Assembly (NCBI RefSeq): GCF_013426735.1
Contig: NZ_AP023273.1
Coordinates: 124,001-188,000, forward strand
Direction of reading: 5' to 3'
Length of the DNA: 64,000 nt
Origin: Agrobacterium vitis
GTDB taxonomy: Bacteria > Pseudomonadota > Alphaproteobacteria > Rhizobiales > Rhizobiaceae
The notes beneath the pieces are model-generated. The model was not told the origin of the DNA. It saw only the letters and a list, made by a program, of their open reading frames with translations, and made no database searches. Positions 26,720 to 36,039 of the stretch are shown piece after piece. Each line of letters starts with the position of its first letter. Position 1 is the first letter of the stretch. The translations under genes and the position numbers were made by a program.

Positions 26720-27868
26720 ATGATGAACAGACGCGACTTTCTGCTAGCTTCCTGCGCAACCGCAGGCCTGGCCGCCATGCCGAATTTTGCCTTTGCTGCG
26801 GGCAAGGAAATCAATGTCTACAGCGGCTCCGATGCCAATATCATCGACTTCTGGAACAACATCGTTCGCCCAAGCTTCGAGAAGGCCAACAGTGACCTGA
26901 CGATCAAGGTGATTGATGCCGGCGACAATAACGGTCTGCGTGCGATTGGCGATCGCGCCCTCGCCGCGTTGAAATCCAACAGCGATCCGCAAGCCGACCT
27001 GTTTGAGGCCTTCAATCCGCGCCTGCCGACCGGCGCCATCGATGCCGGTCTCTGGGTGGAATTTTCCGAGAAGAATGTTCCCAATTTCGGCCGTGTCAAT
27101 CCGATGGCCATCGATCTGTCGCAGTCGCTGCCCTATCGCGGTTCGCAGGTTCTTCTGGCCTATGACAGCACCAAGCTCGATCCGAAGGATGCGCCGAAAA
27201 CCTGGGAACAGCTGATTACCTGGATCAAGGCCAATCCCGGCCAGTTCATTTATAACCGCCCCGACAAGGGCGGTTCAGGCGGCAATTTCGTCCGCCGTGC
27301 CATCCACGAAGCGAATGGCCGCGATCCGAGCAAATTCACCGTCGGCAATTACACGGCGGAAGCGGCGGAAAAAGCCTTGCCGCCAAGCTGGAAGATCCTC
27401 AACGATCTGGCCCCGTCGCTCTATGAAAAGGGTGCCTATACCTCCGGCAATTCGCAATCGATCCAGCTACTTGCCCAGGGCGTCGTCACCATGGTGCCGG
27501 TCTGGTCCGATCAGGCCCTCCAATCGATTGCTCAGGGCGTATTGCCCGACACGACACGGCTGGTGCAACTGACGGATCTGGCGCTTTGCGGTGATTTCGC
27601 CCGTATGACGATTTTTTCCAACGGCGCCAACAAGGATGCCGCCCTGAAGCTCGCCAATGCTCTGCTGTCTGAAGAAATCCAGTCGGCAATCATCACCGAG
27701 CTCGGTGGCTTTCCGGGTGTGTCCTGGGATTATATTTCCAAGGACCTGCGTGAGAAATACGCCGATGTCATTCCCGCTTCGATCCCAACATTCCCCAACG
27801 GCGATTGGGAAATGGCGGTCAATGACGGCTGGTTCCGCAATGTCGCACCAGGCCTGGCGCGGGGTTGA
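26720..27868 (+). CDS. ABC transporter substrate-binding protein
   Basis: A 382-residue periplasmic binding protein. The N-terminus NRRDFLLASCATAGLAAMPNFAFAA is a Tat-like signal peptide (twin Arg, hydrophobic core, AFA cleavage motif). The mature part starts with KEINVYSGSDANIIDFWNN, as in family-1 extracellular binding proteins of the iron/polyamine/phosphonate class. Two ATGs lie in tandem (26720, 26723) after CGGAG; the second has the better spacing. It is first in a five-gene operon with two permeases, an ATPase and a glycerophosphodiester phosphodiesterase. That last gene suggests a phosphodiester or related polar ligand, but the ligand is not readable from sequence. Confidence 0.9.
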   Translation: MMNRRDFLLASCATAGLAAMPNFAFAAGKEINVYSGSDANIIDFWNNIVRPSFEKANSDLTIKVIDAGDNNGLRAIGDRALAALKSNSDPQADLFEAFNPRLPTGAIDAGLWVEFSEKNVPNFGRVNPMAIDLSQSLPYRGSQVLLAYDSTKLDPKDAPKTWEQLITWIKANPGQFIYNRPDKGGSGGNFVRRAIHEANGRDPSKFTVGNYTAEAAEKALPPSWKILNDLAPSLYEKGAYTSGNSQSIQLLAQGVVTMVPVWSDQALQSIAQGVLPDTTRLVQLTDLALCGDFARMTIFSNGANKDAALKLANALLSEEIQSAIITELGGFPGVSWDYISKDLREKYADVIPASIPTFPNGDWEMAVNDGWFRNVAPGLARG

Positions 27869-28758
27869 TGAGCGCGACCAGTTCGCTGCCGCTTGATAAA
27901 GGGCGGAAGGCAAAGGCTGGACGCGGGCTGACTGGCCTACTTCTGGTCGCCCTTCCTATCCTGCTCTTGGGATGGCTGATCATTTATCCGATCATCTCGG
28001 CGGTGATCGGCACCCTTGTCATGACCACGCCGGAGGGAGGGTGGCACGTTTCCGTGGCGTCCTACCGGTTCTTCTTCAATGACACCTACAGCCTGCGCAA
28101 TCTCGGCATCACGCTCTGGACCACCGCCGTCTGTGGCGTTGTGCTGCTGTTGATCGGCGTGCCGATTGCGCTTTACTTGCGCTTTTCCTCCGGCAGGCTG
28201 GCCGCTTATGTGCAGGCGCTGGCGATCTTTCCGATGTTCGTGCCATCGATCATCCTCTCCTATGCGCTGATCCGCACCATCGGTCCAAATGGCACGGTCG
28301 ATATCCTGCTCCACGCCGTGGGCCTGCCGAAACTACCAACGCCCTATCTGACGCCCTGGGGACCGGTAATTGGCCTGGTCTGGGACAATCTGCCGTTGAC
28401 CGTGCTGATGCTGACGGCGGGTCTCAGCGCTATTTCCAACAATGCCGTCGAGGCGGCGCGCGATGCCGGCGCACGGCCATTGCAGGTGTTTGTGCATATT
28501 ATTCTGCCACGGATGGCCAATTCCTTTCTGGTTGCCAGTTCCTTTGCCATTCTCGGAATATTTTCGGCCTTTACCCTGCCCTATCTGCTCGGTCCGGCCT
28601 CGCCGGAAATGATGGGGCCTTTCATGCAGCGAACCTTTGCCGATCTGAACGATCCGCTGAATGCCACAACGCAAGCCGTGATCAGCTTCGGCTTTTGCCT
28701 GTTTTTCGGCGCGTTCTATGTCTATTCGATAGCCAGAAATCAGGAACGAACCCGATGA
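27868..28758 (+). CDS. ABC transporter permease 1
   Basis: A 296-residue inner-membrane permease of the binding-protein-dependent family with about six hydrophobic helices. The cytoplasmic EAA loop reads NAVEAARDAGARPLQVFVHIILP, where it contacts the ATPase. The ATG overlaps the stop codon of the binding-protein gene by one base (TGATG), indicating coupled translation. It resembles the first permease of PotB/FbpB-type systems. Residues preceding the first helix are a short charged stretch, KGRKAKAGRG, on the cytoplasmic side. Confidence 0.9.
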   Translation: MSATSSLPLDKGRKAKAGRGLTGLLLVALPILLLGWLIIYPIISAVIGTLVMTTPEGGWHVSVASYRFFFNDTYSLRNLGITLWTTAVCGVVLLLIGVPIALYLRFSSGRLAAYVQALAIFPMFVPSIILSYALIRTIGPNGTVDILLHAVGLPKLPTPYLTPWGPVIGLVWDNLPLTVLMLTAGLSAISNNAVEAARDAGARPLQVFVHIILPRMANSFLVASSFAILGIFSAFTLPYLLGPASPEMMGPFMQRTFADLNDPLNATTQAVISFGFCLFFGAFYVYSIARNQERTR

Positions 28759-28768
28759 GGCCCCTGCG

Positions 28769-29578
28769 ATGAGAGTGGGTAGGATCGACTGGACGGGCCT
28801 TGCTTTCGCAGGCCTGCTCACCCTGTTTATCGCCCTGCCACTGCTGGTGGTCGGCACCTGGGCCTTTACCGAGGTCTGGCGCTATCCATCGGTCATCCCG
28901 CAGCAATTCGGCCTGCGCTTCTGGTTCCTGACGCTTGGCCGCGCCGACGTCTGGGAAGCGCTCTTTCTCAGCCTGCGCCTCACCGCCACGGTGACACTGC
29001 TGTCGGCGGTGATCTGCCTTCCCGCCGCCTATGCCTTTGCCCGGATGAAATTTCCAGGCCGCAATTTGCTGTTCCTGTCTTTTCTTGCCTCGCATGCCTT
29101 CCCCAAATTCGGCCTGCTGGTGGCCATTGCGGCGATTTTCCTGAAGCTGCATCTGATCAGCACCTTCTGGGGCGTGGCGCTGATTCAATTGGTCGGCACG
29201 CTGATGCTGATGATCTGGATACCGGTTGCCGCCTTCCAGAATGTAGACCGGCGAATGGAAGAAGCGGCGCGTGATGCGGGCGCCCGGCCCTTGCGGGTTT
29301 TCTGGTCGATTACGCTGCCGCAGGCAGCGCCGACGATCTTTGCCGCCCTGCTCCTGACCTTCGTCAGCACGTTTTACGAAACAGAAGGTGCCTGGTTGAT
29401 TGGCGCGCCGCAGGTGCGCACCATGCCTGTCTTGATGGTGTCCTTCATCAACAATCAGATGGTGGTGCAATATGGCGCGGTGCTCTCAGTCATGCTGTGG
29501 GTTCCCTCTTTCCTCGCGCTAATCTTTGCCCGCCGCGCCATCGGCACAGGCGCATTCGCCAAGGGCTTTGGCGCCTGA
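28769..29578 (+). CDS. ABC transporter permease 2
   Basis: A 269-residue second permease with about six hydrophobic helices and the EAA loop RRMEEAARDAGARPLRVFWSITLP. It starts 10 bp after the first permease and completes the membrane channel. The two permeases have closely similar EAA loops but differ elsewhere. The alternative PotC/AfuB-type assignment cannot be separated on sequence alone. Confidence 0.9.
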   Translation: MRVGRIDWTGLAFAGLLTLFIALPLLVVGTWAFTEVWRYPSVIPQQFGLRFWFLTLGRADVWEALFLSLRLTATVTLLSAVICLPAAYAFARMKFPGRNLLFLSFLASHAFPKFGLLVAIAAIFLKLHLISTFWGVALIQLVGTLMLMIWIPVAAFQNVDRRMEEAARDAGARPLRVFWSITLPQAAPTIFAALLLTFVSTFYETEGAWLIGAPQVRTMPVLMVSFINNQMVVQYGAVLSVMLWVPSFLALIFARRAIGTGAFAKGFGA

Positions 29579-29621
29579 AAAAAACCCTCATCGCCTGTAA
29601 CCGGAACAGAAACGAACACCC

Positions 29622-30710
29622 ATGGCCCAACTGACCCTTGACCGCGTTTCAAAGCAATTTCCAGGCTCGACCGCCGTCGATGCTTTTTCGTTGCATGTGG
29701 AGGATGGTGAGCTGGTCTGCCTGCTCGGCCCATCCGGTTCGGGTAAATCGACGCTGCTGCGGATGATTGGCGGATTTGAAGCGCCGACCAACGGTGTGAT
29801 CCGCATTGACGGCCAGGATGTCACCCGTCTGCCGCCGGAACGGCGACCGACCGGCATGGTCTTTCAAAGTCACGCGCTCTGGACCCATATGAATGTGTTC
29901 AAGAACATCGCCTTCGGCCTGAAGCTGCGCGGCATGGCGAGAAGCGAAATCGCTGACCGGGTCGAGGCAGCGCTGGCGATGGTCGGGTTGAAGGATTACG
30001 GTCAGCGCCAGACCTATCAACTCTCGGGCGGCCAGCAGCAGAGAGTGGCACTTGCCCGCTCGCTGGTGCTGGAGCCGAAAATCCTGCTGCTGGATGAACC
30101 CTTTGCCAGCCTCGACCAGCATTTGCGCGAACGCCTGCGTGAGGAAGTGCGCGATATCCAGCAGCGGCTTGGCATTACCACCCTGTTCGTTACCCACGGT
30201 CAGGACGAAGCTTTGGCGCTGGCCGACCGTATTGTCGTGATGCGGGCTGGACGTGCCGAGCAGATCGCCCCGCCGGACCGGGTCTACCGAGAGCCGGAAA
30301 CCGAATTCGTGGCAGGTTTCATCGGCCAGATGAATTTCATTCCAGGCATGATGCGCCGGGGCGCATTCACTCATATTGACCTTTCCTTGGCGGTCGATGC
30401 CGATAGCAATCCAGAGGATGGCGATGCTGTGCTGGCGGTTCGGCCTGAAGCCCTGCATCTGTCGCCCACCGACCGGGCGGACGCGGCCTTCGTTTGCCGG
30501 GCCATCGATTTCGGCAGCCATCTCATGGTCGATCTGCAACTCGGTGATGGTACACGGGTAAAGGCCATGACCGATCCGGGAACCGGCTGGCAAAAAGGCG
30601 ACCGCGCCGAATTGCAGGTCAGGGCTTTCCGGGTTTTTCGCCACAATAAGGTGATCTGTGTGTCCCAGACCGCCGAACAGTCCCAGCGAAAGCAGTTCAT
30701 TGTTTCATAA
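29622..30710 (+). CDS. ABC transporter ATP-binding protein (PotA/FbpC type)
   Basis: A 362-residue ATPase with all expected motifs: Walker A GPSGSGKST (near residue 36), Q-loop VFQSHALWTHMNV, signature LSGGQQQRVALARSL, Walker B ILLLDEP, and H-loop FVTHGQDEAL. A C-terminal TOBE-like regulatory domain starts near VAGFIGQMNFIPG and includes LAVRPEALHL. This layout is shared by iron, polyamine, thiamine and phosphonate importers. It powers the two permeases upstream. The TOBE domain often senses substrate or regulatory protein. Confidence 0.92.
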   Translation: MAQLTLDRVSKQFPGSTAVDAFSLHVEDGELVCLLGPSGSGKSTLLRMIGGFEAPTNGVIRIDGQDVTRLPPERRPTGMVFQSHALWTHMNVFKNIAFGLKLRGMARSEIADRVEAALAMVGLKDYGQRQTYQLSGGQQQRVALARSLVLEPKILLLDEPFASLDQHLRERLREEVRDIQQRLGITTLFVTHGQDEALALADRIVVMRAGRAEQIAPPDRVYREPETEFVAGFIGQMNFIPGMMRRGAFTHIDLSLAVDADSNPEDGDAVLAVRPEALHLSPTDRADAAFVCRAIDFGSHLMVDLQLGDGTRVKAMTDPGTGWQKGDRAELQVRAFRVFRHNKVICVSQTAEQSQRKQFIVS

Positions 30711-30741
30711 AAACAGGGAAATGCTTTCGCTGTTTGTTTTT

Positions 30742-30790
30742 ACGCATTTCCGGACGGAAAACCGCTTCACACTTTTCCTAGAAATGCTTT
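30742..30790. repeat. Rhizobium-type intergenic palindromic element
   Basis: An interrupted palindrome with outer arms GCATTTC (30744-30750) and GAAATGC (30781-30787) and inner arms GGAAAA / TTTTCC around ACCGCTTCACAC. This pattern is typical of RIME/RPE-like elements scattered between rhizobial genes. It separates the ATPase and phosphodiesterase genes and may stabilise or process the transcript. Confidence 0.6.
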
Positions 30791-30805
30791 TAAGGAGTCT
30801 GGCCA

Positions 30806-31654
30806 ATGTCTGACGGTTTATTTATCGAGCGCGACGGTTTCAGGACCATGCTGAAATGGCATCGCGGCCATAAGCAGGCGGGCGATATTTCCTTCACGCC
30901 GGACCGGATCAGCGAAGGCATGGCGCTTGGCGCCAGCGTCGAAATCGATCTTGTCTGTCATGCCGGTGGCGGCTTCGCCGTGCTGCATGACGAGGTTTTG
31001 GACAAAGCCACCACCGGCCAAGGCCCGGTGCGCGCTGCCTCAACGGAGCAGTTGCGCAGCCTGTTTCTGCGCGACCATGATGGACAGCCAAGTGCCCATA
31101 CGGTTATGCTGATCGATGATCTCGGGCGCGTTCTGGCCAGCAATTCCCATCGTGCAGGCGCCGTATTGCAACTGGACCTGAAGGAAAAGGCAAGCGACTT
31201 GACGCAGCAGGACATCGCCGCTTTCGTTGCCGCCATTGGGCCGGTGCGCGACCGTGTTATCCTGTCGGCGGGTGATGCACAGGCCGTCGCTCGTCTGGCG
31301 GAGGCCCTGCCCGGCCTGCCGCTCGGTTACGATCCCTGCCATGGCGGCACCATCGAACGGGTGATGGCAAGTGGCGACTTCGTTACCTTCATCGACGATG
31401 CTGTCGCCGCCATCCCCGACGCCGAGATGATCTATCTCGATCACGAGGCGGTGCTGTTTGCCGAGGATCGCGGTTTCAACATGGTCGCCGCCTTCCATGC
31501 CGCTGGAAAACGGATCGATGCCTATACGATCAACAGGGCAGACGAGGCATCGCTACCACGTGTCCTGCGGCTGCTGGCGCTGAAATGCGACCAGATCACC
31601 ACGGATGATCCGGTCGGGCTTCAAGCGCTGATCGCCCTCTATGACAGTCAATGA
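30806..31654 (+). CDS. Glycerophosphodiester phosphodiesterase
   Basis: A 282-residue GDPD-family enzyme, which hydrolyses glycerophosphodiesters to glycerol-3-phosphate and an alcohol. The catalytic segment is HRGH near the N-terminus (KWHRGHKQAG), followed by the metal-binding EIDLV and VLHDEVLDKATTGQG. C-terminal barrel strands such as YTINRADE replace the usual YTVN. There is no signal peptide, so it is cytoplasmic and would act on substrate after import. GGAG upstream of the ATG supports the start. It is last in the ABC operon, and its stop overlaps the converging inositol-monophosphatase gene by 7 bp. Confidence 0.88.
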   Translation: MSDGLFIERDGFRTMLKWHRGHKQAGDISFTPDRISEGMALGASVEIDLVCHAGGGFAVLHDEVLDKATTGQGPVRAASTEQLRSLFLRDHDGQPSAHTVMLIDDLGRVLASNSHRAGAVLQLDLKEKASDLTQQDIAAFVAAIGPVRDRVILSAGDAQAVARLAEALPGLPLGYDPCHGGTIERVMASGDFVTFIDDAVAAIPDAEMIYLDHEAVLFAEDRGFNMVAAFHAAGKRIDAYTINRADEASLPRVLRLLALKCDQITTDDPVGLQALIALYDSQ

Positions 31655-32487
31655 TCCATCGCAGGCTGAAACCCGGCGAGCAGCCAGGGATGCAACGCTG
31701 GCGAGGCGGTAAGAATGCCACCTCCGGCGTCAACCGGCATTCCGCCAAAGCCTGTGACCACGCCACCTGCCTCGGTCAGAATCAGGGCTGCGGCGCCATA
31801 GTCATGCACCTGCAAGCCATCCTCGAAAAACCCATCCAGCCGCCCACAGGCGACATAGGCAATCGATAGCGCCGCCGACCCGAGACGGCGCACGCCAGCG
31901 GTATTGTCCATCAACCGGCGGAGTGCCCGGTGATAGAGCTCCTCATCGACGCTTTTCACTTGTCCGGGAACCGGCAAGCCCGCTCCCACCAACACATTCT
32001 GGACATCGGCCACATCAGCACACTGTAGTTTTTCGCCGTTCAGAGAGGCGCCCTTACCGATTTCAGCACTGAAAAGCTCATCGAGCATACTGTCATAAAC
32101 CACGCCGCAGGTGATCACGCCCCGTTCGGCAATGGCGATGGTCATGCCGAAATGCGGCAGGCCCCAGGCAAAATTGGTGGTTCCGTCAATGGGATCAATA
32201 TAGATGACCGGTGCATCTGGGCCACTTGTACGGTTGCCAGTCTCTTCCTCGCCCTGAATGGCATGGTCAGGAAAGGCCTCGGAGACACCGGCAACGATCA
32301 GGCGCTCGACGGCGACATCGATTTCCGTCTGGTAATCGCGCGGACCTTTGGACACCATCTGGTCGACATGACGGCGACGCAGCGATTGACGCGCCAGCGC
32401 TCCGGCTTCGAGAGCAATGCTGGCAAGGGCTAACAGGCGTGAAGAACTGTCAGGCGCGAGACGGTCGCGGGCGCTAAGATCGGTCAT
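31648..32487 (-). CDS. Inositol-monophosphatase family protein
   Basis: A 279-residue Mg-dependent phosphatase of the inositol-monophosphatase/FBPase superfamily. The metal site reads EEETGN and IDPIDGTTNFAWGLPHFG, and the second signature is VHDYGAAALILTEAGG, where the family usually has WD. The family acts on myo-inositol phosphates, 3'-phosphoadenosine phosphates or related sugar phosphates. It converges on the glycerophosphodiester phosphodiesterase; together with that gene it might release phosphate or inositol from imported headgroups such as glycerophosphoinositol, but this is inference. Confidence 0.85.
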   Translation of the reverse strand: MTDLSARDRLAPDSSSRLLALASIALEAGALARQSLRRRHVDQMVSKGPRDYQTEIDVAVERLIVAGVSEAFPDHAIQGEEETGNRTSGPDAPVIYIDPIDGTTNFAWGLPHFGMTIAIAERGVITCGVVYDSMLDELFSAEIGKGASLNGEKLQCADVADVQNVLVGAGLPVPGQVKSVDEELYHRALRRLMDNTAGVRRLGSAALSIAYVACGRLDGFFEDGLQVHDYGAAALILTEAGGVVTGFGGMPVDAGGGILTASPALHPWLLAGFQPAMDH

Positions 32488-32645
32488 GGCACATTCCGGG
32501 ATGTTTGGGACAATAGCCTCGATTCAGGACAGAACGAGGTCGAATGAATGCCGAAACTTCGCGGAAATGGGCAGAAAAGCAAGTAAAGGATATATGACAG
32601 CCCGGCTATCCGCTATGCCGGATGCTGCGACGATCGCTCTCGGCA

Positions 32646-33110
32646 TCAGTTCAGCAATTGTTGCTCACGGCTGCGGGCCGCGGACAGCTCGGATGTCGTG
32701 TGATTGAGACGATCCGCCAGAACCCGGGTGATTTCCGAGGAGATTTCGGGAAAATCGCTCATCAGTTTCAGGAAGTTTTCCTTGCTGATTTTCAAGACTT
32801 CAAGACGCGAGGCCGCCCGCACGGTTGCGGTGCGCGACACATCGCAGAGAATGGCGATTTCCCCGACAATTGAATTGCTTTGAACTTCTGCGACCTTGAT
32901 CTCGCCAGCATCCGAATTGACCAGAACATCGGCTGTCCCTGACAGCACGACATAGGCTGCGTCACCCACGTCACCCTGGCGAAACAGGTTTTGGCCCTCA
33001 CGACAGGTCATCCGGTCGGAAGCAAAAGCCAGAAGCTTCAGCTTGGCTGGAGCAATCTGGGAAAACAGCGGCACACGCCGCAACATTTCGACTTCGTCCT
33101 TCAGTAGCAT
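32646..33110 (-). CDS. Cyclic-nucleotide-binding domain protein
   Basis: A 154-residue protein made essentially of one cyclic-nucleotide-binding beta-roll domain. The phosphate-binding cassette is well preserved: IVGEIAILCDVSRTATVRA, with the Glu that holds the ribose and the Arg that holds the cyclic phosphate. There is no DNA-binding helix-turn-helix; the C-terminus is a short charged helix (ADRLNHTTSELSAARSREQQLL). It therefore looks like a sensor that binds a partner rather than DNA. It starts 35 bp after the large ABC protein, with a cyclase upstream, so it probably reads the cyclic nucleotide made next door. GGGGG lies upstream of the ATG. Confidence 0.85.
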   Translation of the reverse strand: MLLKDEVEMLRRVPLFSQIAPAKLKLLAFASDRMTCREGQNLFRQGDVGDAAYVVLSGTADVLVNSDAGEIKVAEVQSNSIVGEIAILCDVSRTATVRAASRLEVLKISKENFLKLMSDFPEISSEITRVLADRLNHTTSELSAARSREQQLLN

Positions 33111-33145
33111 TTGCGTCTTACCCCCTATCGCGCTTGATCACGATA

Positions 33146-35860
33146 TTACGAGAGAAACTGTTTGAACATCCCGTCTTTGTCGGAAAGCTCTTCAAAACTC
33201 CCGGTTTCGACAAGATTTCCTTTGTCGAACACGAGTATCCTGTCAAAAAGCCCGCTTATATCCGCATTTGGCAAAACCCAGATGATCGAGGGCCGCTGAC
33301 CGCCGCAATGCAGGTCCTGCATGATGTGGCTGACGATCTTATCCTGCGCCCGCTGATCGAGCGCCGACAAGGGCCTGTTGAAGATGAAATAATCCGATCG
33401 CTTCAGCAGCGCCCGCGCCAGATTGAGCTTCTGGCGCTGGACAGCGGTTAACCGCCGCCCCTGCGAGCCGACGTCAAAATCCAGCCCGATTGACAGCACG
33501 CTTTCGGCAAGGCCGAGGTCTCTAAAAATGTCGCGAATAATCGCACGGATTCGGTCAGAAGCATCGGCTTCACGCACAGCCAGCCGCCCAAACAGCACAT
33601 TGTCCATCAACGATGCCGACAGGGTGAACCTTTCTGCATCATGACGCTCGATCTTTTCAGCCAGATCGTCCGGAATCCCGGCATGGAACTGCTGGCGCGC
33701 ATCGACGATCTTGTCCATCAACTCCTGCGTCAAAAGGCCGAAACGATGGCGCGGCTCGATATAGGCAAAGCTGAGGCGGATAATGCTGCTGCGCTCGCTG
33801 GCCGAGGCTTGAGTTGCGGACGTGCCATGGAGCTTTTGCAGCAAAGCCTCGTAGACGGGAAGATCCTCCGCGCTCATGAAGGTCAATTGCTGGAAAAACG
33901 GATGGTCGGGCGGAAGGTCTCGAAACAGTTCGACCGCATTCGCCGCGATTTCAAGCCCCATCGCGTAGAACGCATCGCCAATGCCGGTGTCACGCATCAC
34001 CTTGCGAAAATAAGGATGGGCCGCCAGCCTTTGGCCGTTGATCATCAAGGGTTTCATCTTGCCGAAAAGCAGATTTTCACCCACTGTCGCCTGGCTGTTA
34101 TAGGCATCGGCCTCGAAGGGTACGACAATGTCGTCCAGATCCTCGTCGTGCAATCGGCGGCGCAGCGCATGGCGGATCTCGACGATCCGCTCTGTCAACT
34201 CCTGATGGGCAAGCGTATCCACTTGCGAACGCAGGGCGAGATCGAAAATATCCTCCGAAATCGTCACCGCATCTAGAACCGGACGGATCACCTTCAACAG
34301 ACCATCAGGGCCTTCGGCTCCAGCCGATCGATAATCCACCCAATCGCTGTTGAGATCGAGAAGCGGATTGCCGGAACGCTGCGCCTCCAGAAGATCACGT
34401 TTGTTTCTGCGCGCCGCCAGTCCGTCATAAGTGACATCCGTCAAAGGCGCATGTTTCAACCCGTAGAGAAGATTGTCCCGTAGAGTTCCATGGAAGAAAT
34501 AGGCATCCGAGGACACGAAGGAAAGCCGCCGCCCGGTGACCGATTCCGGCATGGTGAGAATATCCTGGCCGCCAATGCTGATATTGCCGGATTCCGGCCA
34601 TAGAATACGCCCGAGAGCTTCCGCCAACGCCTCGCCACCGCCACCGTTCTGACCGATAATCGCAACCGTCTCATTGGGGGCAATATCCAGCGACACGCTA
34701 TTGAGCAGGCGCGCGCCACTATCGTCGCACAGCACCAGATTCGAGGCCACCAGTGCCTCGGAAAGCGGGCCGACCGGCGTGGCCGCGACCGTGTGAACCC
34801 GCGCATCGACCAGTCGCTCAACATCGAATTGCTCGACCACCTGAGCATATTTCACCTGGACGTCCTGGCGGGCCTGATCCCAGTCTATCAATTCCTTCAG
34901 CGGACCCGGCAGATCCTTATAAGCGCCGATAACAGCGATCAACTGACCGATGTCGAGCCGGCCTTCCAAAGCCATATACCCGCCGATAGCATAGAAGAGG
35001 AAGGGCGTTAGCTGGGCCAGGAAGTTATTGATGAATTTCACCATGAACTTCCACTGATAGAGATCGTAGCGGATCGAAAAAATCAGGCCGAGACGGGCGG
35101 CAATGTCAGCGCGCTCAAAATTGGATGTGTCATGGGCATGGATCGTATGAATGCCATCGACAATTTCGCCAACCCGCCCGGATAACTGGCGCGCCGTCAG
35201 CTGACGCTGACGGCCCAGCTCCAGCAGCCGTCTGCGCATGCGTGGAATGATAATGGCCTGAACGCAGACCATGCCGGCCGCGATCATTCCCAGCCAGACA
35301 TTCTGAAGGATGATGAAGATCAGCGCCGTCAGAGCCTGCCCACCCAAAAGCGCGGGTTGGACAAAAGCATCGCCGGTAAAGCCACCCAGCGGTTCGACCT
35401 CGTCCTTGATCATCGTGGCAATCTCGGCAGATTTGACCCGCTTGAAATGCACGGGGGGAAACCGCAGGACCCGATCGATCAACTCGAAGCGGATGCGGCG
35501 CAGCATGCGCTCACCAAGCCGCCCCTTATAGGTGTTGATATAGAATTTGAACAAACCGTTCAGCACGACAAGACACAGGAAGACGACGCTGAGAGCCATC
35601 AGCATTTGTAAGCGGTTAAGCTCGAAACCGCTGAAGATTTCCAGATGTCCGATCCATGGCAGGTCGAAGGCAACATGCAAGAACGGCTTTGTCGCCCCTG
35701 CCTCTTCAAAGCCCTGGCCCTGAATAGGGCCATTGACGATCTGCTTGGGCAGATCGAAAGACAGGAAATAGGGGATCATCGACAGACCGACAATACACAG
35801 TATCCACACCTGTTGCAGATAGGTATTCGACCAGATGTAACGCCCCAGGCTTTTTTCCAT
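33146..35860 (-). CDS. ABC-transporter-like membrane protein with degenerate ATPase domain
   Basis: A 904-residue protein. Residues about 10-330 form a type-IV exporter-like transmembrane region (helices at WILCIVGLSMIPYFL, LMALSVVFLCLVVL, VWLGMIAAGMVCVQAIII and FLFYAIGGYMAL). The ATPase region is unusual. Walker A near residue 402 reads GQNGGGGEAL, so the Lys and Ser/Thr are lost. The signature reads LTAVQRQKLNLARALL instead of LSGGQ, and Walker B near 825 reads YFIFNRP, without Asp-Glu. Between them lies about 400 residues of insert in which a segment recurs three times: TLRDNLLYG (near 462), TVGENLLFG (597) and SLMDNVLFG (754). ATP hydrolysis seems unlikely. Its neighbours are a cyclase and a cyclic-nucleotide-binding protein. 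The ATG at 35860 is preferred because family-like sequence begins there; upstream codons look like leader. Confidence 0.82.
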   Translation of the reverse strand: MEKSLGRYIWSNTYLQQVWILCIVGLSMIPYFLSFDLPKQIVNGPIQGQGFEEAGATKPFLHVAFDLPWIGHLEIFSGFELNRLQMLMALSVVFLCLVVLNGLFKFYINTYKGRLGERMLRRIRFELIDRVLRFPPVHFKRVKSAEIATMIKDEVEPLGGFTGDAFVQPALLGGQALTALIFIILQNVWLGMIAAGMVCVQAIIIPRMRRRLLELGRQRQLTARQLSGRVGEIVDGIHTIHAHDTSNFERADIAARLGLIFSIRYDLYQWKFMVKFINNFLAQLTPFLFYAIGGYMALEGRLDIGQLIAVIGAYKDLPGPLKELIDWDQARQDVQVKYAQVVEQFDVERLVDARVHTVAATPVGPLSEALVASNLVLCDDSGARLLNSVSLDIAPNETVAIIGQNGGGGEALAEALGRILWPESGNISIGGQDILTMPESVTGRRLSFVSSDAYFFHGTLRDNLLYGLKHAPLTDVTYDGLAARRNKRDLLEAQRSGNPLLDLNSDWVDYRSAGAEGPDGLLKVIRPVLDAVTISEDIFDLALRSQVDTLAHQELTERIVEIRHALRRRLHDEDLDDIVVPFEADAYNSQATVGENLLFGKMKPLMINGQRLAAHPYFRKVMRDTGIGDAFYAMGLEIAANAVELFRDLPPDHPFFQQLTFMSAEDLPVYEALLQKLHGTSATQASASERSSIIRLSFAYIEPRHRFGLLTQELMDKIVDARQQFHAGIPDDLAEKIERHDAERFTLSASLMDNVLFGRLAVREADASDRIRAIIRDIFRDLGLAESVLSIGLDFDVGSQGRRLTAVQRQKLNLARALLKRSDYFIFNRPLSALDQRAQDKIVSHIMQDLHCGGQRPSIIWVLPNADISGLFDRILVFDKGNLVETGSFEELSDKDGMFKQFLS

Positions 35861-36039
35861 CGTCACTCGTGAAATGCAGCGCCTGTCGTCCCACGCCCCA
35901 TGCCGCGCGACAACGCATTTGATCATATATGGTGCACTTCGCGCCTGTAAAGGCGATGACGCGCAGATGACGTTCCAACAGCCCTTCACGTTGGCTTCTG
36001 GCCTTCTATGAAGACTGTTTCCCGGCATCCTGTCCCGAT

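Noticed and set aside
33146..35860. Pseudogene or frameshift in the ABC protein
   Set aside because: The frame is open over 904 codons with normal composition and a conserved overall fold; the motif losses are substitutions in all three motifs, which fits a specialised protein better than decay.
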